From the NCBI GenBank assembly GCA_017455905.1, contig JAFTLQ010000018.1, positions 1 to 34,299 on the forward strand: a DNA stretch of 34,299 nt. The letters are read 5' to 3'. This stretch comes from Clostridia bacterium (GTDB taxonomy: Bacteria; Bacillota; Clostridia; Oscillospirales; CAG-272). The notes beneath the pieces are model-generated. The model ran no database searches. It was not told the DNA's origin and worked only from the letters and a program-made list of their open reading frames with translations. Below, piece by piece: positions 1 to 7,945 of the stretch. A program made the translations under genes and the position numbers. Positions within the stretch are counted from its first letter, which is position 1, and each line of letters starts with the position of its first letter.

Positions 1-97
1 AGTGTTTTAACGAGATTCTTCGCACTTTTCAGTGCTCTAAATTTCATGTTGTTCAATTTTCAATGAGCGATGCCCGACCTGCTCTCGCGAAGTCGGC
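1..97 (-). other. Putative rRNA operon leader (5' external transcribed spacer)
   Basis: Read on the minus strand, the transcript from the promoter at 104-132 begins with a CCGAC/GTCGG stem (about 73-97). It continues through a BoxA-like segment GCTCATTGAAAA (57-68) and the TTGAAAATTGAAC-type sequence often seen in Firmicutes rRNA leaders, then a perfect GCACT-GAAA-AGTGC tetraloop hairpin (22-35). There is no open reading frame of note. The window ends before any recognisable 16S sequence, so the assignment is by context. Confidence 0.6.
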
Positions 98-103
98 TTG
101 CCT

Positions 104-180
104 ATTATACCCTATTCTTCTTCACTTGTCAAGGGGTTTTTAAAAAATTTTTTGAGTTTTTTGTGAAAAGTGCCATGTTT
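104..180 (-). promoter_or_regulatory. rRNA-operon-type promoter with UP-like element
   Basis: On the minus strand there is a perfect -35 TTGACA (127-132), a 17-base spacer and a perfect -10 TATAAT (104-109). Directly upstream of the -35, 133-180 is almost pure A/T runs, as in UP elements of rRNA promoters. The start of transcription would fall near 97 and run left, away from every protein gene in the window. Consensus boxes, UP-like tract and the leader described separately together indicate an rrn promoter. That a 16S gene follows is inferred, since it would lie outside the window. Confidence 0.75.
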
Positions 181-328
181 TCTCCCCTTTGCACGGCAAA
201 ACAGCAGGAAAAACCATGGCAAACGTAGCAATTTATACAAAACCGACATAAAAGCGGCGCTCTCGTGCGCGTCGCGTATATAGATATAAAGGAAGGGTTG
301 GACCGATCAAGGTACTCTCGTTTTCCCA

Positions 329-358
329 TGAAAAAAGCCCCACGCGTGTGCGCGGGGC
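329..358 (-). terminator. Rho-independent terminator after the nuclease gene
   Basis: On the minus strand a GC-rich hairpin (337-358, GCCCC/GGGGC outer stem with partly paired interior) is followed by six T residues (331-336). It lies 20 bases past the stop of the nuclease gene, separating it from the rrn promoter downstream. Confidence 0.85.
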
Positions 359-377
359 ATAGGCATTCCTGCCTTTA

Positions 378-1304
378 TCAAGGCTTGCAGGTGCCGCACG
401 GCGAATACCCGTCGGCGATCAGCTCCTCACGCGTTTTGTCCGTATCCTGCCGATTGCTTTCCTTTATGCTCGAAACACCCGAGCAGGCAGGATCGTGAAA
501 CTTCTTGGAGGACGTATTCAGAACGTACGTGACGTCCTCGGGATCCGTCGGCGTATCCGTGCCCGGCGTCGGATCGGGAAGGGGGTCGGTAGACAAGCGG
601 CTCAAGCCCGTCGCGTAGTCGATCACGACGCCCGGCTGGTTATTGTACGCATAGATGCAGAAGACGATCTCCTCGCCGTCGCATTCCACGCAGTACCCTT
701 CCATGAGCACGCCGGAGGCGACGAGGTTATGGCCGTCGTAGATAGGCGTCACGCGGTACAGAACGTGATGCTCCAGCTCCTTGACATGGTCGGCGACCAT
801 GTTCTCAAAGACAAGCATGCCGTCTATATTCAGAAACCGCGTACCCGTGATCAGGTTCTTCTCATTGGCGTTCTCGCCCGTCAGCTGAAAGCCGATCAGG
901 TGACAGCGGTTATACAGATATTTTCCGCTGATGTGATCATAGGTGGTCGATTGCCAGCCGCTCGGCTTGACCGAGCTGATGGACTCACGGTCCTCGGTCG
1001 GCATCAGATCGACACCGACGCAGGCATACGCGACGCCGCAGCGGCCGAGGCTGTCAAGCCCCGAATACCGCTCAAAGGATTCGGTCGTATAGTCGCTTTC
1101 GGTAAAATACGGAACGCCCTCGTTGATGCTGACGTAGGCGGTCACACCGTCGAAGGCCGGAACACTCGACAGGTCGTACGACGGTGTCGGCGGATCCTCC
1201 GACGGGAGCATATCCTGCAAGAAATCCGGCAGCGTGCAGGAGGGCAGGCACAGCAGCGCCAGCATAAGCACAAGTGAGACAGATGCGGTCAAAAATCGTT
1301 TCAT
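378..1304 (-). CDS. Secreted DNA/RNA non-specific endonuclease (lipoprotein)
   Basis: This 308-residue protein starts with a lipoprotein signal peptide: basic MKRF, a hydrophobic core, and lipobox LPSC with Cys23. Residues about 55-245 match the DNA/RNA non-specific endonuclease family. The core has the NRCHLIGFQL segment (the catalytic-His region, equivalent to DRGH of NucA/EndA) followed by the GENANEKNLITGTR stretch typical of Gram-positive DNA-entry nucleases. The last 50 residues form a small Cys-containing tail (FHDPACSG ... GYSPCGTCKP) found at the end of many clostridial secreted nucleases and resembling Ada-type metal-binding modules. It probably degrades extracellular nucleic acid at the cell surface. 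RBS AAAGGAG sits 7 bases before the ATG. The gene lies 34 bases behind the small gene at 1339-1737 and probably shares its promoter. Confidence 0.88.
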   Translation of the reverse strand: MKRFLTASVSLVLMLALLCLPSCTLPDFLQDMLPSEDPPTPSYDLSSVPAFDGVTAYVSINEGVPYFTESDYTTESFERYSGLDSLGRCGVAYACVGVDLMPTEDRESISSVKPSGWQSTTYDHISGKYLYNRCHLIGFQLTGENANEKNLITGTRFLNIDGMLVFENMVADHVKELEHHVLYRVTPIYDGHNLVASGVLMEGYCVECDGEEIVFCIYAYNNQPGVVIDYATGLSRLSTDPLPDPTPGTDTPTDPEDVTYVLNTSSKKFHDPACSGVSSIKESNRQDTDKTREELIADGYSPCGTCKP

Positions 1305-1338
1305 CAGCAGGCTCCTTTACATATAATGCAAATAAACG

Positions 1339-1737
1339 TTAGCAAATTTCGTATTCTTCCTCCAGCATTTCGCTGTGAGAAGATCCGACGAACGTACAAG
1401 AGGACAGACGGCGCATACGCGAAAGATCGACGCTCATCCGCAGATCCGACGGATAATGGCGTCCCCAGTGATACACGAGCAGGTGATCTCCCTTGCGCAG
1501 GTACGGCGCAGGATCGTACTCCTCAAGGAAGAGCGCGCACCCCTCCTTACGCATGGCAGGATCGTCCGTGATACACACCGACGTCTCCTCAAACAGTTTC
1601 GCCGAATACGGCAAAATATACAGCGAGCGATTGCCGAGGGTCCTGCGCATACGCTTAAGCTGCTCGCGGTCGCGACTCAAGCGGCGGCCGCCAAAGAGCA
1701 TGCCCATGCGATCATCTACACAAACAACGTACGTCAT
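1339..1737 (-). CDS. Conserved small clostridial protein of unknown function
   Basis: About 132 residues beginning MTYVVCVDD. I chose the ATG at 1737 because AAAGGGG lies 7 bases before it; the upstream in-frame ATG at 1755 would read through that ribosome binding site. The family (VCVDDRMGMLFGGRRLSRDR at the N-terminus, a PYSAKLF segment in the middle, a tyrosine/tryptophan-rich YHWGRHYPSD segment) occurs widely in Clostridia. As I recall, it is sometimes labelled ribonuclease Z, but no HxHxDH metal-binding motif is present, so that name is not supported. No signal peptide or membrane segment is seen. Function is unknown. It leads a two-gene unit with the secreted nuclease. Confidence 0.72.
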   Translation of the reverse strand: MTYVVCVDDRMGMLFGGRRLSRDREQLKRMRRTLGNRSLYILPYSAKLFEETSVCITDDPAMRKEGCALFLEEYDPAPYLRKGDHLLVYHWGRHYPSDLRMSVDLSRMRRLSSCTFVGSSHSEMLEEEYEIC

Positions 1738-1764
1738 AGCCGACCCCTTTCTCATCTTTGCTTT

Positions 1765-1793
1765 ATCGTATCACAAAACGGCGCGTGTGTCAA
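1765..1793 (-). promoter_or_regulatory. Promoter of the 1339-1737 gene
   Basis: Minus strand: -35 TTGACA (1788-1793), 17-base spacer, -10 TACGAT (1765-1770). It lies about 30 bases upstream of the ATG at 1737. Confidence 0.75.
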
Positions 1794-1905
1794 GAGACAT
1801 TGAGTGAAAACGCCCGAAGATCCGCTCGCCGATTGGTCGGAGGGGCACCCAAGCACACGCAAATTTTAACTTTTTTTGAACATTGGATTTTTTTGCACGG
1901 AGGGC

Positions 1906-1934
1906 TTGACAAAGCCTATATGCGGTGCTATAAT
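1906..1934 (+). promoter_or_regulatory. Sigma-A promoter of htpG
   Basis: Perfect -35 TTGACA (1906-1911), 17-base spacer and perfect -10 TATAAT (1929-1934). The transcription start would fall inside the CIRCE element that begins 5 bases downstream. Confidence 0.9.
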
Positions 1935-1938
1935 GCCT

Positions 1939-1965
1939 TTAGCACTCAAAGAGCGAGAGTGCTAA
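1939..1965 (+). promoter_or_regulatory. CIRCE operator (HrcA binding site)
   Basis: Exact match to the CIRCE consensus TTAGCACTC-N9-GAGTGCTAA: left arm 1939-1947, nine-base spacer, right arm 1957-1965. It overlaps the predicted start of htpG transcription, the usual position for HrcA repression. After transcription it would also form a hairpin in the 5' leader. HrcA itself is not encoded in this window. Confidence 0.95.
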
Positions 1966-2011
1966 TTCGACAAATTACGGGATTTCCCTTTTATATCAAA
2001 GGAGTGTATGT

Positions 2012-3898
2012 ATGAAAAAGAAGCAATTCAAGACAGAATCGCAGAAGCTGCTTGACATGATGATCCACTCGATCTACACGCACAAGGAGATCTTTCTGCG
2101 TGAGCTTATCTCCAACGCAAGTGACGCCATTGACAAGCGGCATTTCCGCTCGCTGACGGACAGCACGCTGGGACTTGACAAGGACGCGTACGAGATCCGT
2201 CTGCGTGTCGATCGCGAGGCACGCACGCTGACGGTCTCCGACAACGGCTGCGGCATGACGCAGGAGGACATGGAGCAAAACCTCGGCACGATCGCCAAAA
2301 GCGGCTCCTTCGATTTCAAAAAGGAGCACGGAGCCAACGAGGAGGTCGATATCATCGGACAGTTTGGCGTTGGCTTCTACTCCGCGTTTATGGTCGCCGA
2401 CACCATCACCGTCACCTCGCGCCCCCTCGGTGCATCGAGCGCCTTCATCTGGGAATCGTCGGGTGCTGACGGCTATACCGTCACCGACGGTGAGCGCGAC
2501 GAGGTCGGTACGGATATCGTCCTGCATATCAAGGACGACACGGACGACGAAACGTACGGCGAATTTTTAGAGGAATACCGTCTGCGCTCTCTCGTAAAGA
2601 AATATTCCGACTATATCCGTTATCCCATTCGCATGGCGGTCAGCCACAGAAAGCCCAAGGAAGGCGCCGAGGGAGAATACGAAACCGTCATCGAGGATGA
2701 AACGCTCAACAGCCGTATCCCGCTGTGGAAGCGCAGCGCCTCCGAGGTCACCAAGGAGGAATACGATCGCTTCTACACCGACAAATTCATGGATTACGAG
2801 GCACCGCTGAAGGTCATTACGCAAACGTCCGAGGGAACGGCTACCTACACGGCCCTGCTCTTCCTGCCCTCGCACGCTCCCTTCAATTATTATACGAAGG
2901 ACTACGAAAAAGGATTGGAGCTGTATTCGAGCGGCGTCCTCATCATGGACAAGTGTGCCGATCTTCTTCCCGACTATTTCGGCTTTGTCAAGGGACTCGT
3001 GGACTCGTCCGACCTGTCGCTGAACATCTCCCGTGAGATGCTGCAGCACGATCGCCAGCTCAAGGTCATGGCCAAGGCCATTGAAAAGAAGATCAAGAAC
3101 GAGCTTCTCAAGCTCCTCGCCTCCGACCGCGAGGCATACGAGACCTTCTTCCGCGCCTTCGGTCTGCAGCTCAAGTACGGTCTGTACTCGGACTACGGCA
3201 TGCACAAGGATGTGCTGGAGGATCTGGTCATGTTCCCCTCCTCCAAGGAAAAGAAGCTCGTCACGCTCAAGGAATACGTCGAGGGCTGCAAGGAGGAGCA
3301 AACGTCGATTTACTACGCCGCCGGTGAAACGGTGGAAAAGATCGAGCTGCTGCCGCAGGTCGAAGCCGTACGCGAAAAGGGCTACGAGGTCCTCTACCTC
3401 ACCGATGACGTCGATGAATTTGCTTTGAAAATGCTGAGCAAGTACATGGATCACGATTTCAAGAACGTCACCGCCGACGCCCTTGACCTCTCCACCGAGG
3501 AGGAAAAGCAGGCCGTGGCCGAGGAAAACAAAAACGCCGACGCCCTTCTTGCCTGCATGAAGGAGGCACTCGGCGACGCGGTATCCGCCGTGCGCTTCAC
3601 CGCGTCCCTGAAGAAGCGCCCGGCGTGCCTGAGCACCGAGGGCGAGGTCTCGGCCGAGATGGAAAAGGTACTCAACAAGATGCCCGGCGCCGAGGGCGCC
3701 GCCGTCAAGGCAAGCATGATCCTGGAGATCAACCGCGAGCATCGCATCGCCGAGGTCTTAAAGCAGCTGTACCCCGCACAGGAGGACAAGGTCAAGGCTT
3801 ACGCCAAGATCCTGTATGCGCAGGCGCGTCTGATCGGCGGAATGTCGATCGAGGATCCCGGAGAGCTTTCGGAGCTGATCACCGATCTGATGGTGTAA
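2012..3898 (+). CDS. htpG: Molecular chaperone HtpG (bacterial Hsp90)
   Basis: This 628-residue cytoplasmic ATP-dependent chaperone has the expected Hsp90 layout. The N-terminal GHKL ATPase carries the ELISNASDAIDK box with the catalytic Glu and metal-binding Asn, then DNGCGM, GTIAKSG and GQFGVGFYSAF. The middle domain contains SREMLQHD with its conserved Arg, and a C-terminal dimerisation domain follows. Length is normal for HtpG. RBS AAAGGAG (1998-2004) precedes the ATG by 7 bases. It is monocistronic: its own promoter and CIRCE operator lie upstream and a terminator follows 34 bases after the stop. Heat-shock control by HrcA is strongly indicated; in Bacillus subtilis, htpG is instead a class III gene outside the HrcA regulon. 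Confidence 0.97.
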   Translation: MKKKQFKTESQKLLDMMIHSIYTHKEIFLRELISNASDAIDKRHFRSLTDSTLGLDKDAYEIRLRVDREARTLTVSDNGCGMTQEDMEQNLGTIAKSGSFDFKKEHGANEEVDIIGQFGVGFYSAFMVADTITVTSRPLGASSAFIWESSGADGYTVTDGERDEVGTDIVLHIKDDTDDETYGEFLEEYRLRSLVKKYSDYIRYPIRMAVSHRKPKEGAEGEYETVIEDETLNSRIPLWKRSASEVTKEEYDRFYTDKFMDYEAPLKVITQTSEGTATYTALLFLPSHAPFNYYTKDYEKGLELYSSGVLIMDKCADLLPDYFGFVKGLVDSSDLSLNISREMLQHDRQLKVMAKAIEKKIKNELLKLLASDREAYETFFRAFGLQLKYGLYSDYGMHKDVLEDLVMFPSSKEKKLVTLKEYVEGCKEEQTSIYYAAGETVEKIELLPQVEAVREKGYEVLYLTDDVDEFALKMLSKYMDHDFKNVTADALDLSTEEEKQAVAEENKNADALLACMKEALGDAVSAVRFTASLKKRPACLSTEGEVSAEMEKVLNKMPGAEGAAVKASMILEINREHRIAEVLKQLYPAQEDKVKAYAKILYAQARLIGGMSIEDPGELSELITDLMV

Positions 3899-3931
3899 GG
3901 ACTTCATAAAAGCGTTATTGAAACAACAACA

Positions 3932-3978
3932 AAAAAGCGGCCGATGAGCAAGGAGACTCCCCTCATCGGTCGCTTTTT
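3932..3978. terminator. Bidirectional terminator between htpG and the DUF362 gene
   Basis: Seventeen-base arms (3932-3948 and 3962-3978) with a GC-rich core, bordered by A5 on one side and T5 on the other, can pair with a single G-T wobble. It serves the convergent htpG and DUF362 genes. Confidence 0.92.
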
Positions 3979-3985
3979 GCATATA

Positions 3986-4870
3986 TCAGTTGTCAATTTT
4001 GCGCAGCTCGTACGTCTGCGAGCCAACACCGAGCGCCTCGGCAACCTCGATCGTGTACGTTCCGTGACGCGACTCCACGCGCTGCAGAAAATGGTCGCGG
4101 CCGGGGTCGGTCGATGCGTAGATGAGATCCATGCACGCGCGGTCAAGCGCCACCGGATCCAGGGAGGCGAGGATACCGATATCCTTCATACACGGATCCT
4201 CCGCAACGGCACAGCAGTCGCAATCGACCGAAAGGTTGCACACGAGACTGACGTACGCGATCCTGCCGTCAAAGTGATCGGTCACCGCCTTGGCGGCTTC
4301 GGCCATGGAGGCGAGAAAGTCGTCCTGTGGGGCGGTCATATCCCAGACCTTCGTCATGTCCTGCGTCACGCCTGCCGAATGGATATGGCTTTTTCCTGCC
4401 GAGGAGGCACAGCCGATCGACAGCTGCTTGAGCGCGCCGCCGAAGCCGCCCATCGGATGTCCCTTGAAATGCGAAAGCACAAGCATGGAATCGTAGTTCA
4501 ACAGGCCGCGGCCGACGTACGTTTCCTTCAGGATGCGTCCGCCGACGATCGGCAGCGCGACATCGGGCCCCTCGGCATCCAGAAGATCCACCGGAAACAT
4601 ACGCGACCAGCCGTGCGTTTCAAACAGCTTACGGTGCTTTTTCGTTGTGTTTCGCGCACCCTCGTACGCGGTATTGCACTCCACGACCGTGCCGCCGATG
4701 TGTTCAATAATCGGACGGCAAAAGCCGGGACGCAGGAAATTCTGATTCCCTGCCTCGCCCGAATGCACCTTGATGGCTACGCGTCCGTCGAGATGCACGC
4801 CGAGGGCGTCGTAGACGCGGATCACGGCCTCGGGCGTCAGATGGTTTGTCATATATACGATAGGCGTCAT
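3986..4870 (-). CDS. DUF362 family protein
   Basis: A 294-residue protein of the DUF362 family, recognised by the N-terminal VAIKVHSGE segment, the LSHFKGHPMGGFGGALKQLS core and the C-terminal NLSVDCDC...DIGILASLDPVALD stretch. Many DUF362 proteins have a 4Fe-4S ferredoxin insertion of the CxxCxxCxxxC type. This one lacks it and keeps only scattered cysteines, including the CDCC cluster. The biochemical role of the family is not settled. No signal peptide is visible. The RBS GGAGG lies 5 bases before the ATG. Its promoter is divergent from that of the PHP phosphatase gene. Confidence 0.85.
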   Translation of the reverse strand: MTPIVYMTNHLTPEAVIRVYDALGVHLDGRVAIKVHSGEAGNQNFLRPGFCRPIIEHIGGTVVECNTAYEGARNTTKKHRKLFETHGWSRMFPVDLLDAEGPDVALPIVGGRILKETYVGRGLLNYDSMLVLSHFKGHPMGGFGGALKQLSIGCASSAGKSHIHSAGVTQDMTKVWDMTAPQDDFLASMAEAAKAVTDHFDGRIAYVSLVCNLSVDCDCCAVAEDPCMKDIGILASLDPVALDRACMDLIYASTDPGRDHFLQRVESRHGTYTIEVAEALGVGSQTYELRKIDN

Positions 4871-4907
4871 AGCATCCTCCGCTTGGTTTTTTCTTTATTA
4901 TATCTCA

Positions 4908-4936
4908 ATTATATCCCACGCAGAAAAAAATGTCAA
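4908..4936 (-). promoter_or_regulatory. Promoter of the DUF362 gene
   Basis: Minus strand -35 TTGACA (4931-4936), 17-base spacer, -10 TATAAT (4908-4913), both perfect. It lies back to back with the PHP gene promoter, whose -35 starts 18 bases away. Confidence 0.9.
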
Positions 4937-4954
4937 CCACCGACGCGCGACCCC

Positions 4955-4983
4955 TTGACAAAATTTTAAAAAACGTGTATAAT
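4955..4983 (+). promoter_or_regulatory. Promoter of the PHP phosphatase gene
   Basis: Perfect -35 TTGACA (4955-4960), 17-base spacer, perfect -10 TATAAT (4978-4983). The leader is short, about 30 bases. Confidence 0.9.
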
Positions 4984-5018
4984 TACCCACATATTATAGA
5001 TAGAAAGACGGCAGCCAT

Positions 5019-5819
5019 ATGAAATTTTCAAATTTTCACCAGCATACCATCTTTTCCGACGGAAAGAACACCGCGGAGCAGATCGTTCAAAGCGCCATCG
5101 GTCGCGGCATGGAGGCCATCGGCTTCTCCGACCACAGCTACACGAGCATCGATGAAAGCTACTGCATGATGCCCGATCAATACGAGGCCTATTTCGCTGA
5201 GTGCGCACGTCTGAAGGAAGCGTACCGCGATCAAATACAGATCTACACCGGACTCGAAATGGATTACTACTCCGACATCGACCGTTCGAAATTCGATTAT
5301 ATCATCGGCTCCGTGCATTACATGTATGTCAACGGGATCTGCTATCCCATCGATCACTCCGCTGCCCAGCAAAAGGAATATATCCAAAACGAATGCGGCG
5401 GCGACTACCTCCTCTTTGCCAAGCGGTATTACGACTCGCTCATCAAGCACATGGAAAAGAACCGCCCCGATATCGTCGGCCACTTCGACGTGCTGACGAA
5501 ATACGGACTGGTGGACGAGGAAAACGAAACGTATCAGGCGATCGCGCGCGATGCCATCGACCGCATTCTTCCCTACGTCAAGATCTTCGAGCTGAACACG
5601 GGCGCGATCGCCCGCAAATGCAAGACCGTGCCGTACCCGCACCCGAACCTTCTGTGCCACATCCTGGAAGGAGGCGGCGAGTTCATCCTCGGCGCTGACT
5701 CACACGCGAGCGACACCGTTGATTTTTATTTCAACGAGGCCACAGAGATCCTTCGGCAGCACGGAGCGGATCATATCGTCACCTTCGACATCGGACAGTT
5801 CCGCCGCATCGACATATAA
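5019..5819 (+). CDS. PHP-domain phosphatase, histidinol-phosphatase-like
   Basis: A 266-residue PHP-family metallophosphatase. Metal-ligand motifs appear in order: HQH near residue 7, SDHSY near 38, EMDYY near 79, a HYM histidine near 103, GHFDVL near 150 and the closing GADSHAS near 228. Size and motif spacing fit the HisK-type histidinol-phosphatases that catalyse the penultimate step of histidine synthesis. No other his-biosynthetic gene is nearby, and relatives act on other phosphoesters, so the substrate is uncertain. The ribosome binding site is weak (only an AAAGACGG-like tract about 6 bases before the ATG). Single-gene unit, with its own promoter and a bidirectional terminator just after the stop. 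Confidence 0.85.
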   Translation: MKFSNFHQHTIFSDGKNTAEQIVQSAIGRGMEAIGFSDHSYTSIDESYCMMPDQYEAYFAECARLKEAYRDQIQIYTGLEMDYYSDIDRSKFDYIIGSVHYMYVNGICYPIDHSAAQQKEYIQNECGGDYLLFAKRYYDSLIKHMEKNRPDIVGHFDVLTKYGLVDEENETYQAIARDAIDRILPYVKIFELNTGAIARKCKTVPYPHPNLLCHILEGGGEFILGADSHASDTVDFYFNEATEILRQHGADHIVTFDIGQFRRIDI

Positions 5820-5826
5820 GAAAAAA

Positions 5827-5862
5827 CCGCCGTTTTGCAAACATTCGCTTGCAAAACGGCGG
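5827..5862. terminator. Bidirectional terminator (PHP gene / cotH)
   Basis: Perfect 14-base stem CCGCCGTTTTGCAA (5827-5840) with its complement (5849-5862), 8-base loop, A6 before and an ATTTTTAT tract after. It serves the convergent PHP and CotH genes. Confidence 0.93.
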
Positions 5863-5880
5863 ATTTTTATGCTTGGCAGA

Positions 5881-7773
5881 TCACAAAGCCGGCGTATCTA
5901 CGTTGGGAAGATACACCTCGTTATAGATGGTACGCATAGCGTCGTCCATGCAATCCAGGCGATCGGCGATCCACGTATAGGTATACTCCCAATCGAATTT
6001 ATCGTACCAGTTCTTCACGCCGTTATAGGTATCTCCATTCCACCACTTGGCGCGTTCCGTCTGCCACGCAGCGACGTCGGCGGCGTAGATCGAGTCGGGC
6101 ACGCACGCACGGAACTCCTCAAAGGCCGCACACATGTATTCCTCAGTCAGGATCGTTTCGCGCAGCTCCTTATACCGCAGAAGGATCTCCTCGGTAAACG
6201 AGTTCCACATGCGATCCCACAAAAGGAAGTTCTCGGAGCCGAGGTTGGAGTTGACAAGGATCTTGCCGTTTCTGACCAGCGGCAGGTCATCCTCTGCCAG
6301 CGCATAGCGTTTGCCGTCCCAGGCCATACCAAACGTGCCGTCCTGGTCGTAGACCGACGGGATCCAAACGTCACCGTCATAAGTCGCCCACAGCATATTC
6401 TTCGAGGTGTTGTCACGCATATAGATCGCGTAGAACAGGATCAGGTAATCAATGGCCGCATCCACGTCCATGTACTGCGAGATGCCCTCCTTGAAGGCCT
6501 CGCCCTCATTCTCCTGACAGAAGCGGATCAGTCGGTTAAAGCTCTCGGTGACCCACGCGCTGCTGCCCGTGGTATCCTCGGTGCCGAAATATTTGAGCTC
6601 CCAGCCACCATCGCTGGTGACATAATCACCGTTTTTATCCAAGGTGAACTCGCCAACGAGAACGCTGAAATCGGTATGCAACCAGTCGTTGGCAACAAGA
6701 AGGGCCTCCGTCTCGCTGTCGTCCATGTCGAACATCCATTCGTCCTTCGGCACGTTCATGGTATACAGGCCGTAAAACTCGCCGTTCATGTACACGGCGA
6801 TGGGGTATCCGTCAATGGCACCGCCGTTGGTCGGAAGGGCCGCCAGCCGCGCCTGCACAGTGGAGGCCGGACGTGTTTTTACCATATCGCCCCACAGGCG
6901 GCAGGCGACGATGTTACGCGCCTGCGTGTAGTCGACCCAGTTGGCCTTTAAGCAGTATTTGCTCTCCTTACCCCAGCCGAGGTTGACCTTGAATTTGCTG
7001 GAGCAGTCGGCATCCTTATACAGCTTCATCGTATAGTTCTTCTTGGGAAGTCCGGCCGACGTGGCTCCCTGCACGTGGATCAGCGCATAGGCGGAGAAGT
7101 TCTCACCGTCGGGGGAAACGTACTGTACCGTCATTTGCACGTCGTTTTTGTCCTTTGTCGCCGCTGTGTAATCACCTTCCATATACAGGATCGGCATCGT
7201 CTCGACGTGCGCGGGGATCACCCGCTCCTCCAGGGCGGTACGGCATACGGCGCAGCGCAGCTCCTCCTTGCCCTGTGCAAAGGCCGCGGCGACCATGGTG
7301 GTCACCCATTCTCCCTCCGTATGCACACCGGTGGCATCGACCGTGTCGATTCGGTTGGCACCGCAGGCGCACGCGTAGGCCTGCATGCCGACGTTGACGC
7401 ACGTCGGCTCCTTGATCATCTCACCCGCCTGCCATTCGTGCGGCTGCTGATCGATCGTTTGTAAGCAGCGGGTACAGCTGCGGCTATGTACGTTGCCGTT
7501 CGGCTGATATGTCTCGGGGCAGTCATGACCGAGCGCCGTGACCGACGTATAGGTAGTATAGTCACATGCGGCACAGGTCTCATACGGATCCCATCCGTCC
7601 TCCGTACAGGTCGGCTCTTGCCCCTCGTGCGAGACGATGGTATGCACGTGCGGTTCGTCGGGGGGCGTCGGATCGTCCCCTGCGGGCGGCTCATTACATC
7701 CGACAAGCAGGAGCGCCGCCATACAGGCACACGCAACAAGCAAGCGAAGGAGCCATCGTTTCATTGCTTTCAT
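5881..7773 (-). CDS. CotH-family kinase-like lipoprotein
   Basis: About 630 residues. I set the start at the ATG at 7773, which has AAAGGAG 6 bases upstream; more upstream in-frame ATGs lie in or before that site. A lipoprotein signal peptide ends in LVGC (Cys26). Residues about 40-190 are Cys/His-rich repeats (TCTEDGWDPYETCAACDY type) common in surface proteins of gut Clostridia, each with paired CxxC motifs. The rest is a CotH domain: KANWVDYTQARN, GEFYGLYTMNVPK and YDQDGTFGM, the last resembling the metal-binding loop of CotH atypical kinases. CotH of Bacillus subtilis phosphorylates spore coat proteins; here the lipid anchor suggests an extracytoplasmic role, and the substrate is unknown. 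Confidence 0.85.
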   Translation of the reverse strand: MKAMKRWLLRLLVACACMAALLLVGCNEPPAGDDPTPPDEPHVHTIVSHEGQEPTCTEDGWDPYETCAACDYTTYTSVTALGHDCPETYQPNGNVHSRSCTRCLQTIDQQPHEWQAGEMIKEPTCVNVGMQAYACACGANRIDTVDATGVHTEGEWVTTMVAAAFAQGKEELRCAVCRTALEERVIPAHVETMPILYMEGDYTAATKDKNDVQMTVQYVSPDGENFSAYALIHVQGATSAGLPKKNYTMKLYKDADCSSKFKVNLGWGKESKYCLKANWVDYTQARNIVACRLWGDMVKTRPASTVQARLAALPTNGGAIDGYPIAVYMNGEFYGLYTMNVPKDEWMFDMDDSETEALLVANDWLHTDFSVLVGEFTLDKNGDYVTSDGGWELKYFGTEDTTGSSAWVTESFNRLIRFCQENEGEAFKEGISQYMDVDAAIDYLILFYAIYMRDNTSKNMLWATYDGDVWIPSVYDQDGTFGMAWDGKRYALAEDDLPLVRNGKILVNSNLGSENFLLWDRMWNSFTEEILLRYKELRETILTEEYMCAAFEEFRACVPDSIYAADVAAWQTERAKWWNGDTYNGVKNWYDKFDWEYTYTWIADRLDCMDDAMRTIYNEVYLPNVDTPAL

Positions 7774-7845
7774 AGGCATCTCCTTTATACATATATACAT
7801 ATTAAAACGAATTTTTAGGTCGGCACCCCGATTGTACCATAGGGC

Positions 7846-7896
7846 GGCTAAAAAGAAAAGAGCTTTTCCGTTAAAAGAAAGGCTCTTTTTTCTTTT
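7846..7896 (-). terminator. Probable terminator after pcrA
   Basis: On the minus strand AAAAGAGC (7882-7889) pairs with GCTCTTTT (7856-7863) and is followed by a CTTTTT tract. Additional A/T pairing inside the loop is possible. It lies about 55 bases past the pcrA stop and before the cotH start. Confidence 0.65.
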
Positions 7897-7945
7897 CAAA
7901 TGCATGTTGCACAAAACACGTGCGCACTTTTTGGTGGATGTGCCG

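Noticed and set aside
1339..1737. Naming this gene ribonuclease Z
   Set aside because: No HxHxDH or other metallo-beta-lactamase motif is present, and the protein is much too short for RNase Z.
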